A stretch of DNA of 64,000 bases. Origin: Straminergon stramineum (Eukaryota > Streptophyta > Bryopsida > Hypnales > Calliergonaceae). The notes beneath the pieces are model-generated. The model ran no database searches and was not told the DNA's origin. It was given only the letters and a program-made list of their open reading frames with translations. A program made the translations under genes and the position numbers. Shown here one piece after another: positions 48,820 to 60,840 of this stretch. Location: contig OY987269.1 in NCBI GenBank assembly GCA_963920665.1, positions 1,056,501-1,120,500 of the forward strand. Reading direction: 5' to 3'. Position 1 is the stretch's first letter. The number at the start of each line of letters is the position of its first letter.

Positions 48820-49309
48820 ACTAGAAAAGTTTGTTTATTTGTTTGTTACATTGAAATCTCTCAAACTGTGCATCCTCTAATTGTGTTCTTGATGTCATTG
48901 GAAAGCCCTCGGCCATTAGGGGTGCACAGGCTTTGTTTTGTGGCATTTGGACCAATAGTGTGAAAGTGATTGAATTTCAAAGTTTTTTTGAATAAAAAAA
49001 ATTAGAAAATCACTATTATTGTACTTTGGGCTATGGCAACAACACATAGCACACTAGTCCATACTTTAAGTTAAGCTATTTATTTTATTTTGTTTGTTTG
49101 TTACGTTGAGATCTCTTGAACCTCATATCCCATGTCTAGGTTCATCATATAGTCGAAAAGCCCTTGGAGAGGAGGGATGCATCAGCTTTGTTTTGCGGCA
49201 TTTCAACGTATGATGTGAAAGTTATTGAATTTTGGAGTTTTTATGAATAAAAAAATTAGAAAAATACTTTTACTTTTATTTTGACTATGGCAATGACATA
49301 GGGCATATT
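48820..49309 (+). repeat. Tandem repeat of about 260 bp, units 1 and 2 (left of CACTA element 3)
   Basis: Unit 1 starts near 48820 and unit 2 near 49081. Shared landmarks are GTTTGTTACRTTGARATCTC, AAAGCCCT..G, GGCTTTGTTTTGYGGCATTT, and CTATGGCAA...CAYAG. Unit 2 is cut at its end by the CACTA insertion. Unit 3 follows at 58910. Confidence 0.75.
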
Positions 49310-49595
49310 CACTACAAGAAAACGGGTGTTTTATGACTACAAAGATATGACTAAGGATGAATGGCGACTACTTGCAATCATATTTCTAGAGGCCAACTCT
49401 TTGAAAAAAAATATGACTACAAATATGACTGCTAGTCATATGTTGGCCTTATATATTGCGGGTGTATAGTTTATGTTCGTTGGGAATGCCAAAATACTTC
49501 ATAGAGCTTCATAGGGAACATGTTTGGGGAACGCACAATCATATTTATTAGTCATACTTTTGCATCAGTCATATTTTGCAGTCATATTTCATTGA

Positions 49596-50010
49596 TAGTC
49601 ACATTTTTTTCTTCTGGGCAGCTTGAAGAAAATTTGGGCGAGGAGTATATTTGAAGAGTGCAAAATCATATTTGCCATTTATAATTTCATTTTAGTCATA
49701 TTTTTGAGTTAGTCATATTTTGTAGTCATATTTTTATAATAGTCAAATTTTTTTTCTTTTGGGCAGCTGAAAGAAAATTTGGGCGGGGAATATATTTGGA
49801 GAATGCTAAATCATATTTGTCAATCATAATTTCAGTTTAGTCATATTTTGCAATCATATTTTTATGATAGTCACATTTTTTTCTTTTGGGCAGCTTGAAG
49901 AAAATTTGGGCGGGGAATATATTTGGAGAGTGCTAAATCATATTTACTAGTCATATTTTGTAGGTACATTTCTTTGGTAGTTATTTTTTTTTCTTTGGTG
50001 GGAGCCTGAG
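49596..50010 (+). repeat. Three to four ~130-bp tandem units in the left subterminal region of CACTA element 3
   Basis: Units begin TAGTCA.ATTTTTTT at about 49596, 49740 and 49868 and share GGGCAGC, GAAAATTTGGGCGGGGA and AATATATTTGGAGA; a decayed fourth begins near 49977. Each unit ends with several AGTCATATTT motifs. Confidence 0.8.
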
Positions 50011-53000
50011 GAAAAGGTGGGTAATCTAAGATGGGTCTTTTATATTTTGCCCCTAGGGTCCATTCCGCCATTTCTTGGGATGAAGGCATGACTTTGTTTA
50101 ATACCTATTAAAAGAAATTCTTTTCTTTTGTATGATGTGTCTATTACAGAATTAATGTCCAAATAATTTGGGATGGTACACGTTTATGTTTCAATTAACA
50201 TATTTAAAATTTTCATAGGAATTTGAAAAAGTAGTAGAGAAGAATAAAACAATTAATAATAGGAGATAATTAATTTTTATTTTAGTATTTAAGAAAAAAT
50301 TAGAGAGGAATAAAAGCCTATAAACAAACCAAAGCACCAAGGCAGGACTAAGCCTGAGAATCCTAGATAGAAACCAAGCCTACCTTGACTTACTATTGGA
50401 ACTTCCTATAGAATTGACTAATTATGTTAATTGATTGTGATGGCTAATGCAAAGCGAAATCTAATGCATTTAAACTAGTGATGTAGATTGAAGGCTATAA
50501 AGTTTAGAAAAATTACTTGAAGATTGGGAAAATCTAATCCAAAGAGAAGAAAGAAGAGTGCGAAAAATTCATGCCTGAGTGGCCATGGAGCAAGAGTAAG
50601 TGAGGAGTGCAATTTGTGTTCAGAGTCTCTAAGTGTTTGAAGAAGAAGCGTAGGTTCCAATTTGCTACTCCAAGCTTTGGACATGGTTAGGAGACTAATT
50701 TCATCCCTTATAGGGATTTGACTATGTATTAAACAAAAATTCTTGATTATAATACACATAGTTGATTAAATGAAGTTTTCAAGTCTTAAGTAGATATTTA
50801 GTTACCATTTACGAGGTTGATGTCATTACGATTGTTTGATTTCTTGAGTAATTAGAAATCAATTAGTAATAGTAGAAGTCAAAGATTGCAATTCTAAATT
50901 ATTCCAAAAAAGGAAGGAAAAAAACCAAAAATATTGAAAATAATTTGGAGAAAGTTAAGAGGGGGAAGTAGAAAAAATTAGGTTGAAAGAAAAGAATGAG
51001 ATCATATATCTAATTTATACCCCTTGTTGTAAAAGTTGTTATTTAAGTTGTATCCAAAAACACAAAAATGCAACAAAAATGGATTAAAGAAAACTTCATG
51101 ATACAATTACAATATACATGTTGGAGAATGAGGATGTTGTGGAAACAGATTCCAAGTCATGTCCTTAAATTTGGCACTTAGTTTATTCTCTTCTAGTAGA
51201 AACTATAGTTGCTCTACAAATTAGAGGTTTAAATCAAACCTCTAAGAATTTATTAAATCCAATTCTAAATTCAAGATCACTTAGTTAATTTGTAGATAAT
51301 TCTAGTAACGTATCACAGTTTAAAAAATAGAGAAAAATTATGGAAGATAGAGTACAATGAAATTGGATAATCTATGGCATTCGTTTTAGATAAAAAAATA
51401 CCAAATTTCATCCAATTCAAGTAAAAGAGGAAACTTGAAATTTAGTGATATTTAGAATCCAATTTTGAAAGTATGAATGAATTTAGAATTATAGGCGAAA
51501 AGAAAATGTTGGATGAAATCTTGAAGGATAAATTAGAAATAAACCTTCATTCATCTATATTTTTTTGCTAAAAACATTTCATTATAAATATCTTTATGAT
51601 TTTAGAATAGGCCTGCAACATTCTACAACTTAAGCTAACAAATTTTTAAATTTCTCAACTAGGATTTAGAAGTCTAGAGTTTTGACCTTGATTGGCCAAA
51701 ACCATTTAAAACCTCTAACTTTTATAGTTTGAGTGTATTTTAGTTTAGATGTGAACCACTTACAGTTTATCATTAGAAAAAAGTTGTTCATTGCTTAGAA
51801 TGCCCATTGAACAATATTTAAATATCTCAACAACAAAAAATATAGTTGTGTTTGTTTTATCTCAAGGATATAAATAAAACACTCATGTGGATAACTGATT
51901 AGGATTTTTTGTTGTAAATTTTTGGCTGATTTTGAGGTGTCTTTTATTGTTTTTGACTTGTTTTTGACTTGTTTGTCTTAATTTTGTGTTTTAATGGGTT
52001 GATTGGATTCTATTTGGTGTGTTTTTGGATGATGAATGATTGGTGGATGTGTATATGCTGATTTGGGTAGTTAATTTTCTAATTGGAGCAGTTTGGCTTT
52101 CCATCCAAGTTTCGAAGTTTTTAATCTGTATTCCAAATTGGGTGGTGATTCTACCAAGACGGATTGTATGTGGCTATGGGTGTCACGTCCAGTTGAGTGT
52201 TTTGAGTGTTAATTCCAATTTGGAATTTTATGGCTAGTTAGGGCAGTTGCTTATGTAGTTCCAATTTGGTGGTTAGTCGGTGGTTGGGTTGTCTTTTCTA
52301 ATTTGGTAACTGCCGGTTTTGTGATTTCTATTTGATCTGTGATGTTTGGTCTTTTTCTTTATCATCTGTTGAGTGAAGCTTAGTTGTGTCCCAACTAGTT
52401 GTGCTATGTATTTGTGTTTGCTTAAGTGTATTCCAAGTCGAGTGCTTGGTGAATGTTTTTGGTGTTTATGCCTATAGTATCATGATGATGATCCAAGTTT
52501 TCTTGTGGTGTGTGATGTGTGTGTGTTTATGGAAGGATGATGTGTGTCTCTAAGTTTAAAGAATGTTTATAAGTTGGAAGTTGTGAAAGTGGGTGGAGAA
52601 GATGAGCTAGTGATGAATTTAAGCTGAGAAGTGAATAAAATCTAATTGGAAATTATCGATGATAAAGATCAAGTATTCCAATTAGAGAAGAAAATTAATA
52701 AAAAATAAAAATAAAAATAAAAATATGAATGTAAGAGTAAAAGAATGAGGCAATAATGCATATTGAAAGTAATAGAAATACGTATTGTGGTTCATGGGGG
52801 AGGTGAGCAAGATGGTCTCGGGAGGAGATTTGTGAAGTGGTTAATGGTGATTTGATCACCAATTCAAATTAATAAAAGAAATATTTTAGTCAATTGGTGT
52901 TTTGTGTATGGAATGACTGTGCTTGACTTCGGATGCATAATTGGAAAATTGTGAAGTTGAATCCAAATTGGTTGTAGAGAATGCGATGGTTTGTTAATGT

Positions 53001-53207
53001 GGTTATAATAACATATTCTACAAACCTAATTGGAAGTTAGGAGTAAATTGTTATGTGTTTAGTCCAGTACCAATTAGAGAGTTAAAGGTCTAATTGTTGT
53101 CTGTTTTAATTCCTAATTCGAGGGAATGGGAAATGTGTGATGTGACTTGTGAGAGGAATTAGTTTATAAGATAGTTAAAATTGAGAGTGTGTTGGAGAGG
53201 ATAAAAG
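50011..53207. other. Interior of CACTA element 3, left part
   Basis: No supported gene. From about 51900 the sequence CCAATTTGG and variants recur, as at 26700-30300. A short (AAAAT)-type repeat is at 52690-52724. Confidence 0.4.
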
Positions 53208-53574
53208 TAACAACATCTCCACTCTTGCCCTCAAAAGGGGCCCAACCCGGGCTACGTTGGGCCCAGGAAGCTTTAGGTCCTCCATCGAGACCGCCCAATT
53301 TGGCCCTCGCACCCTGGCTACGGAAAAAAAAAGACTTTGGCCGCCATCCTCTAGAGCCCGTTCACTAGTCACTATATCACTATTCATGTTAGAGGATCCT
53401 TGTTATGATCGTTTTTTTATTCTTGATTTAGTTTAGGAAGCCAATTATAGTTGGGAACAGTCATGGTTTGAGGAGTAGAAGGTGTTAAGGAATAGTACAT
53501 GGTGAAGGCAATTGAAGTTTAATTTTACGAATTACAAAGATAATTGGAGAAGGCTAGAGGAGAATAGAAGAGTT

Positions 53575-54491
53575 TTTCTCCAATTAATAACCTTTACGTG
53601 TAAGGGGATGCTTTGGAAGCAACTCTTCAACAATGCATACACCTTAAAGTATAAAGGATAGAAAAAAGAAGAAGAAAACAAAACATACCAAAAAATTGTG
53701 ATTCTCTCCAATTAACAACCTTCAAGACAATGTGAGGGGATGCTTTGGATGCAACTCTTCACAATGCACACACCTCATAGTTTGATAGGATGGAGAAAAT
53801 CCAAAACCAAATAGAAATGTGATTAGTTTATTAAATATTATATTATATATATGAGCACATATATATAACCATATATATAAATATAAATATAAAAGATAAA
53901 TCTTTTATTTTAATTAATAAAGTTATAATTTTGGATGTGAGATCCAAAATGATTTGAAAACACTCATATTCAAGTAAGGCTATTCAATTTTTCTTGCATG
54001 AATTCTCTAGTAATTGAAGTATAGAAAATTGAAGATCATAGTCCCCATTCATTGTAAAATCGCTTAGAGAGAACATTAAAAATTAGATGTAGGAAATTTT
54101 GTTATATTTAAAAAAAAATACAAGGATTTTATGGAAATCAATTTCCATAATTAAAAAGATGGAAAGTTCCACATGGCTCTGCATCACAAAATAATTGTAG
54201 TCATTAAAATAAAAGCTTTCTCTTTTACATTGTATCTATAAATTTTTTCTTTTTACTTATATATATATATATATATATATATATTCATATATAATTAGAT
54301 GTATATTCTTATATATATTAGTATCCATTTATAATTTATAAATATTAAATATATTTTTATATTGTTTGATTTATGTATTTTATTTAAAATTTTCTCCATT
54401 CTATTGGACTACGAAGTGTGTGCATTGTGAAGAGTTGCATCCAAAGCATCCCCTCATATTGTCTTGAAGGTTGTTAATTGGAAAGAATCAT
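53575..54491. mobile_element. Foldback element with duplicated left arm
   Basis: Left arm copies at 53575-53655 and 53700-53797 and an inverted copy at 54391-54491 share GGGGATGCTTTGGATGCAAC, CTCTTCACAATGCACACAC and CAATTAACAACCTTCAAGAC. The loop is extremely AT-rich and includes an (AT)n run at 54257-54284. Confidence 0.72.
54257..54284. repeat. (AT)n microsatellite
   Basis: About 13 uninterrupted AT units in the loop of the foldback element. Confidence 0.9.
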
Positions 54492-55830
54492 GCTTCTTTT
54501 TTGTAATTTTTTGTTTTAGTATTTTTTGTTTTAGGTTTTTTCAAACTAAATGGAAAGAAAAACTTTCAAAAGAGCTCCTAGCTATAACTAAGGTTCTATA
54601 AAATGCAACAATGTCCAGTAATCAATAGTGCCAATGGTGTTAAGTAGAAAATAATGCCAAATAGTCAACAGTATTAAGGCAATCAATTGACAAATTCGGA
54701 ATAAGAAAAAAAATGGACAAAGATAATTTGGGCGAGGCTTGAGGGCGGATATGGCTGGGGAACTAGTCCAACATGGGCCCCTTTTTTGTTTAGCGAGCTC
54801 GCCATAGGTAGTTTCCCAAGCCAATTTGGGCGGGCAAGAGTGGAGATGCTTTAAGAAAGAAATTCTAAGTTGGTGAAGCAAGAAGCTCTTGTTCCCCAAA
54901 TTGGAGACAAACAATCTGTGAGGATTCAGCCAAGTCGGAAGCCAAAGAGTTAAAAGAGGCTACAACAGTGAAAGTCCAAGTTGGAGAAAAGACTGAGGAT
55001 CCCAATTAAAGTTGAAAGAAGATGAAAGCCAATTTGGAAGTTACTTAACCCTTGTGGCCATTAAGAGTAGAGTAGAAAGAATCTAGTTATTAGATTATAA
55101 TTGTGAGGTTTTCAATTACTCATAGTTGGAAGTATTTCTCTTTTTGTGGTTGTTTTGGCTATTTGGCTATTATTTCTTAAGTTAGAAACATTCCTATTTG
55201 GAATAAGCCTCCTTCGGAACGAGCTTTTCACTATTATCTTGAAAGATAATCCTAATTAGGAACCAAATTCATCTACAACTCACATATATCATGTATTGAA
55301 GTTTGTCTCTTTTTTAAAAAGGTTCTCCGTAATGTCATCTAAGCTGTATTTATAAATGATCTCTATAGGGCCGTTTAGAGTCATAGAGTTATTTATATGA
55401 AGATTGAGGTTCATCATGATACACATGGTTGAATTGCAATTAAAAGATGATTGTTTGAATGTTCTTACAAGGATATAAAATATAAAAACATAATCCCTTT
55501 TTCAAATGCAAAGATGTTTTTCAATAGTGCCTTTATCAAATACTTTTGCTCTTATATACTTAGTGCATGGACATAGATACTTTGATTGATGCATGACATT
55601 TGCTTAGTTGTTGTTTTTTGCCATAATTATAGGTGCTTAAGGCCTTGCAACTTCCCTTTAGACATTTTGTAGAATTGTATTGCAACATCCATCCATTTTG
55701 TAGCAAATTTTGTTGTTAAAATAACTTAGTTGCTTAATATAGTCATATTTATTGACTCGCAAGACTACGTCAAGTTACATAATTAGAGCAAGTCATGTGC
55801 ATGACTAGGGTTTTAAACCCTTAGCCACCA

Positions 55831-55863
55831 TTTCTTCTTCTTCTTCTTCTTCTTCTTCTTCTT
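55831..55863. repeat. (CTT)n microsatellite
   Basis: About ten TTC units in a row. Confidence 0.9.
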
Positions 55864-56999
55864 TGGCAAATTGTTTTGTATATTTTTCCAAAATTTAGGA
55901 TCACTCTATATTTTGGATACAAATATTTGCCACATAAACTCATGCTTGCACCTTTTGCCTTGGTAACATGGTTAACACTATGTTGTTTTCATCAATTGTA
56001 AGTCCTGTCAAATGCCCCAATTTATCATTTACAAAAACACATAAACTCTTTTATTTGGGTGTTGTCCATCACATCATGGATTAACTTTAATTTACCAAAG
56101 TCAAATGGCTTTATGAGGAATTGGAAAAAATTTAAAAATTTAATTTTTTCTAAGGTTTTTTCTAAGCCTATTCTGTGATTTGATTTTTCCCATGACCCAA
56201 TGCTACATTAACCCTTTTTATGGGATGGTCAAATGGGATTGAATCTGGCCTAAGGGTATAAAAAACCACCCACCCAACCCACTATGGGTATGGCCTTTAT
56301 TATTAGTCATGTACCACTACGGTAGGTAGTCACTCCCAACTACCTAATTATGACTGGGTTTGAATTTGTTCCCTCCAAATTCCATACACATGAAATAGCT
56401 TCCCGTTTCCCCCTTGTCTCTCATCTTTGGAGTTTGGCTGTGGCGGGTTGATTTCGTGTGGAGTTTGTGTGTACTGACTATTGGAGTGCTACTGTGACAC
56501 GAGAATGGCAAAGGTCTCCTTGCACTTGTAGTTTTGTGATTTGATTGAGGATTTTGCTTTGACATTGATGCTTTTCTACCATATGACATGTTTCACTAAT
56601 TCTTGTTCTTGGTTTAATGGATTTGTGACATAGATAACAATTGGTTGTAGCTGAAGACACCTCGTGCAACCTCACTAACATAACATTGGCTTGTTGTGTG
56701 ATTTGGGATGGGCACAGGTGAGGCTCAGCCTTCAAATCCGATTTCTCCAGCATGGAATTGGTGCAAGATTCTATTGTCAAGCACATGGACTCATCCTTCT
56801 TGGGTTCTTTTTTCTCTGTTTGAAACTTGTGAATAGACATGGATGGGCTATGGCACTTTTGATAATCTCAGGGCTTATAGTTACCCAATATATTATTTGG
56901 TAACATCTAGTTTTGATACTATGATGTAATGCGATATGATGTGAGTCACTTTGAGGCATAAAGTTAAGTTATGACAAAGGTGAAGCCCTGTTTCAGGGG

Positions 57000-57540
57000 T
57001 GTTTCAGTCTTAGTCTCTTTTTCTTCTTTTTCTTCTTTGTTTTTTGTTATCTCTTACGTTTTTCTTTTGACTTCTTGTTTTCTAGCTCTTGATTCTTCTT
57101 GCTTTCTAATTCTTACTTTTTGTTTCTTCTTATTTCTTAATTTTTGCTTCTAGTTTCTTCTTATTACCTCTTAATTCTTGCTTCCTAGTTTTTGTCACTT
57201 GTTGCTTCGTAGTTCTTGTTTTTAATATTTTCCTGATGCATTTGAACTTGTGCTTCTTATTTCTATTTAATTTTTTCTTTTCTTGTTATTTATTGCATTT
57301 TATTGCATCTTAAATTCTATTTTTTGTTGCTTCTTGTTGCATCTTAGTTCTTACTTCTTCTTGTTATTTGTTGCATTTTATTGCATCTTAAGTTGTGTCT
57401 CTTGTTACTTCTTGTGGCATCTTAGTTCTTACTTCTTCTTGTTATTTGTTGCATCTTATTGCATCTTAAGTTGTGTCTCTTGTTGCTTCTTGTGGCATCT
57501 TAATTCTTACTTCTTCTTGCTTATTATTACCTCTTAACAC
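57000..57540 (+). repeat. Pyrimidine-rich tandem repeat, ~79-bp unit
   Basis: Clear units start at about 57339, 57418 and 57496 (GCATCTTARTTCTTACTTC). The preceding 300 bp is a degenerate CTTCTTTT-rich version. Long Phe/Leu/Cys-rich frames here (for example 57283-57537) are a by-product of the repeat. Confidence 0.75.
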
Positions 57541-58199
57541 TTACTATCTTCTAGTTCTTGTTCCCTTTACCACTATTGTTATTCTTTTTTCTTATTTATT
57601 TGCGATTTTTAGAGATATAATCATTATGGATTTTTCTTACTTTAAACTTGTGCTTTATGTTTTTTGTTGCCTTAAACCTTTGAAGGTTGAGCTATATTGT
57701 TCATTCTCTAAAAATTAATCTCTTTCATTGTATATGTAGTCACTTAAAGTTGGAATGAAGTTATTGGAGGCTATTTACAACATTGGAGAGACAACTTCTT
57801 TACATTTTTGTAAGGAATATAGGTCCAAAAGCATGTAGGAATATACATTTATAGAGTGTTATTGTGATATGTTTTGTATTAGTGACTAATAAATGTCATT
57901 GAAAAAAGTCAAATTTTTTCTTGCATTTTCTTTCTTTAATATAACTATCTCTTGTACATGTCAAAAAATCATAATTATGTACTCAGTTTTTATTGAATGG
58001 AGTCATTTATTCAACCGCTAAACCATGTTGATGCATAATTGCAATACTTCAAGTCAATTTAGAATGTATGGAATGTGATTGTAGCTTATGACAAAAGCTA
58101 CTATGAACCTCAAGTCACCCCAATTACAAATATTACTTGCTTGAGTCATATTTTATAATATATCTTAGTCAAAATATGACTCATTGTAGTTATATAATG

Positions 58200-58640
58200 C
58201 TCACAATCATGTCAATAATGTGACTCTATACTTTTAAAATTATGACTACATTCAATCATAAAATTACAAATAATATTTCATGTGAACTACTACGTGAGCT
58301 CAAATATGATTTACATTAGTCATATTTCACATTAATAAAAAATATGATTCATGAAGGTCATATTCCACATCAAGAAAAAATTATGACTTTCTAGAGTCAT
58401 TTTTACATCAACACGTAGAGCATATGACTCATGAGAGTCATTTTTCACATTGACAAAAAATATGACTCATGAAAGTCATTTTTCACATCAACCAAAAATA
58501 TGACTTATAGAAGTCATATTCCACGTCAGCCAAAAATATGACTACATAGAATTATATGCCATATGAACAAAAATATGACTTGACATAGTCATATTTTACG
58601 TCAGCCAAAAATATGACTACATGGAATCATATGCCACGTA
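58200..58640 (+). repeat. Right subterminal TATGACT repeats of CACTA element 3 (~44-bp period)
   Basis: Repeated pattern CAAAAATATGACT...AGTCAT(T/A)TTTCACATCA at roughly 44-bp spacing, mirrored by the left subterminal region. Confidence 0.75.
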
Positions 58641-58909
58641 GATTTTTTTTTCTTTTGCCCGAGCAGTTTAAAGAAAAGTTAAGACTCCAAGGATAGTCAG
58701 CATATATGCCACATAGGCAATATACAAATGTATACCCCCAATACAAATGATTGCAAATATGACTCATGAAAAATTTGACTAGTCGGTAATGACTAGACCC
58801 AGTCATATTGCATGTCATCCACAGTGTTTTTTGCCTTAGTCATATTTTGAAATTTTATGACTCATTGCAGTTTTTTTTTGTAGTCATAAACACTTGTTTT
58901 GTTGTAGTG

Positions 58910-59190
58910 ACTAGTGTTTTTAATTTAAATTGTTTGTTTTGGTTGTTACATTGAGATCTTCTAGACTATCCATCCCCTAGGTGCATTCTTGGTACTATTT
59001 GAAAGCTCTTGGCGAGGAGGGGTGCATTGGGCTTTGCCTCATGCCCTTGGACCTACAATGTGAAAATTATTGAATTTCAAAGTTCATGAATTAAAGTACT
59101 CTTACTTTTATTTTGGATGTGGCAATGGTACAAGGCACACTAGTCCATACATGAAATTTGTTTGTTTATTTGTTTGTTTGTTTTTCCAAA
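58910..59190 (+). repeat. Tandem repeat, end of unit 2 and unit 3 (right of CACTA element 3)
   Basis: Continues unit 2 after the insertion, then unit 3 with GGTTGTTACATTGAGATCTT and GGCACACTAGTCCATAC near 59140, the intact counterpart of the CACTA target. Confidence 0.72.
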
Positions 59191-59855
59191 TTCATAATTC
59201 AAGCCTATTACCTTCATATAGGCGTGAGATAATGTATTAGGCTAGTACAATACATGTCATAGTACAAGTGTTGTAAAAAGAAAAAAACTTCAATTCCATG
59301 CTTTAAAGTTTCAAAAATTACAAACCTAAATACGTAGATTAAACATAGAAAGGAGTTACCATGATTGAAAAGACTTTGTTATATCCCATTAGGATTTACT
59401 ATGTCTTTCCCTATTTCTTTCCATACCTTTAATTATTATTAGCACATACCTTAGAGTTTGTTGCTATCATCTAACTACATTATTGATTTGGGATGTTTAT
59501 TATGATGCCAAATCTCCCACCATTTTAAATATAGTTACCTACTTCTCAGGATAACTAAGTTGTTCATTAACTACTTAAAATACTTGTAGCATATCTAGAC
59601 ACTTAATCTCAAGCTAGCAAAAAAATTATCATTTTTTGCCTCTAAAAAGCAAAAAATGGAACTTGAACAAAAATTTACAAGAAACAAATTAAGCCTGTAA
59701 GAACATTTGCAATACTCTCTGTAACAAAGACAATATTGACACTATGTTGAGTGCAAACTTATTTCTAATGAAAATTGCACTCCAATGCATCCATTATTAG
59801 GGCCTCCAATTCTATAGCCTCAATATGCGACCACTTGGGACTAGTTAATTTGCAA
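59191..59855. other. AT-rich intergenic DNA, no gene
   Basis: No supported coding region or bounded repeat. Confidence 0.4.
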
Positions 59856-60120
59856 AATGTGAAGGCATAACACTAAATCCTACAAATGAATTGGGGCCCA
59901 CATTGATGTGGCTTGACACAATCATGGGGCCCCATGGGGATCATGGATTGTTTGGGGCGCAATTGTGGAATTATGCCCCCGCTGAAACTACAAGACCACA
60001 CCCTAGTAGAATTGCAAGACCGTTCTATGAATTTCACTATTCTATGAGTCTTGTACATAACATACATAATGGCGGTTCTAGGATTTTAGGTGGCGGTTTA
60101 GGGTTTAGGTTGTCTTTGTC

Positions 60121-60198
60121 CAACCATGAGTGGTTGAGCCCCTACTACATATCCCATATGGGTTGGGTTCCCTCCTACCACCCCTCATGTATATAAAG
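60121..60198 (+). promoter_or_regulatory. Promoter-like module, copy 8
   Basis: AACCATGAGTGGTTGAGCCC, ACATATCCCATATGGGTTGG, CACCCCTCATGTATATAAAG. Faces inward in Mutator-like copy 2. Confidence 0.55.
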
Positions 60199-60761
60199 CC
60201 AAGATGTCTTGTCAATTCTAAACAAAAGTAATGATTGACTTTTGAAGAAAAGTGTGATGTCATGCTACATCAATGTGGGCACATTTCAAATGAGTGATCT
60301 AATGTCATGTAGAGAAGGACAATATTAAAATAACTTTTTCAAGTTCTACTAAAACAATATTTTGTGGTGCAATTCAAGAAACATTTTTCAAAGTTTCTAG
60401 AGGATGTACAAGTACCCCCCCCCTCAAAATAAAAATTTAACAACCCTAAAATAATTGAAGTGTTTATTTTGTGTAGGACCTATAGAACAATGAAATTTTC
60501 ATGAAGTATATAGTTGGGAGACAAACATGGATGGAACTTAATACTTATACATCCTTTAGGAACTTTAAAAAATGTTGCTTGAATTTACTCCACAAAATAT
60601 TGTTTTAGTAGAACTTGAAAAAGTTATTTTAATATTGTCCTTCTCTAGTACATGACATTAGATCACTCATTTGAAATGTGCCTACATTGATGTAGCATGA
60701 CATCACACTTTTCTTCAAAAGTCAATCATTACTTTTGTTTAGAATTGACAAGACATCTTGG

Positions 60762-60840
60762 CTTTATATACATGAGGGGTGGTAGGAGGGAACCCAACCC
60801 ATATGGGATATGTAGTAGGGGCTCAACCATTCATGGTTGG
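60762..60840 (-). promoter_or_regulatory. Promoter-like module, copy 9
   Basis: Mirror of copy 8, with the same ACATATCCCATATGGGTTGG and CATGTATATAAAGCC. Faces inward. Confidence 0.55.

Larger units (their letters stand above)
53211..54851. mobile_element. Tourist-like element nested in CACTA element 3
   Basis: Starts CAACATCTCCACTCTTGCCC and ends, read inward, AAGCATCTCCACTCTTGCCC. TAA on both sides (53208-53210, 54852-54854). GC-rich ends contrast with the AT-rich middle, where a second foldback (53575-54491) has inserted. Confidence 0.72.
54855..58199. other. Interior of CACTA element 3, right part
   Basis: No supported gene. It includes the dispersed repeat at 54900-55250 related to 28540 and 30240, a (CTT)n tract and a pyrimidine-rich tandem array (listed separately). 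Confidence 0.4.
49310..58909. mobile_element. CACTA element 3 (9.6 kb, no intact transposase)
   Basis: Starts CACTACAAGAAAACGGGTG and ends, read inward, CACTACAACAAAACAAGTG; both then continue TTTATGACTACAA. Right flank ACT (58910-58912); left flank ATT, where the tandem-repeat copies read ACT, so one base has mutated. Subterminal TATGACT/AGTCATA repeats are dense at both ends. The interior contains a Tourist-like element, a foldback, microsatellites and a dispersed repeat shared with 26.7-30.4 kb. No transposase motif is recognisable. Confidence 0.82.

Noticed and set aside
49596..50010. Regularly spaced repeats as a CRISPR array
   Set aside because: Units are ~130 bp, vary in sequence, lack unique spacers and cas genes, and sit in a plant CACTA element.
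53211..53215. TTA/TAA choice for the target duplication of the Tourist-like element in CACTA 3
   Set aside because: A TTA reading on the right would not match the left flank; TAA on both sides with one shifted base fits better, so the alternative was dropped.
57283..57718. Leu/Phe/Cys-rich frames that look like membrane proteins
   Set aside because: They are produced by the pyrimidine-rich 79-bp tandem repeat; the hydrophobicity follows from T-rich codons.
60061..60120. TTTAGGG-like words (GGTTTAGGGTTTAGG) as an interstitial telomere
   Set aside because: Only two near-repeats occur, within the arm of the Mutator-like element; no array.
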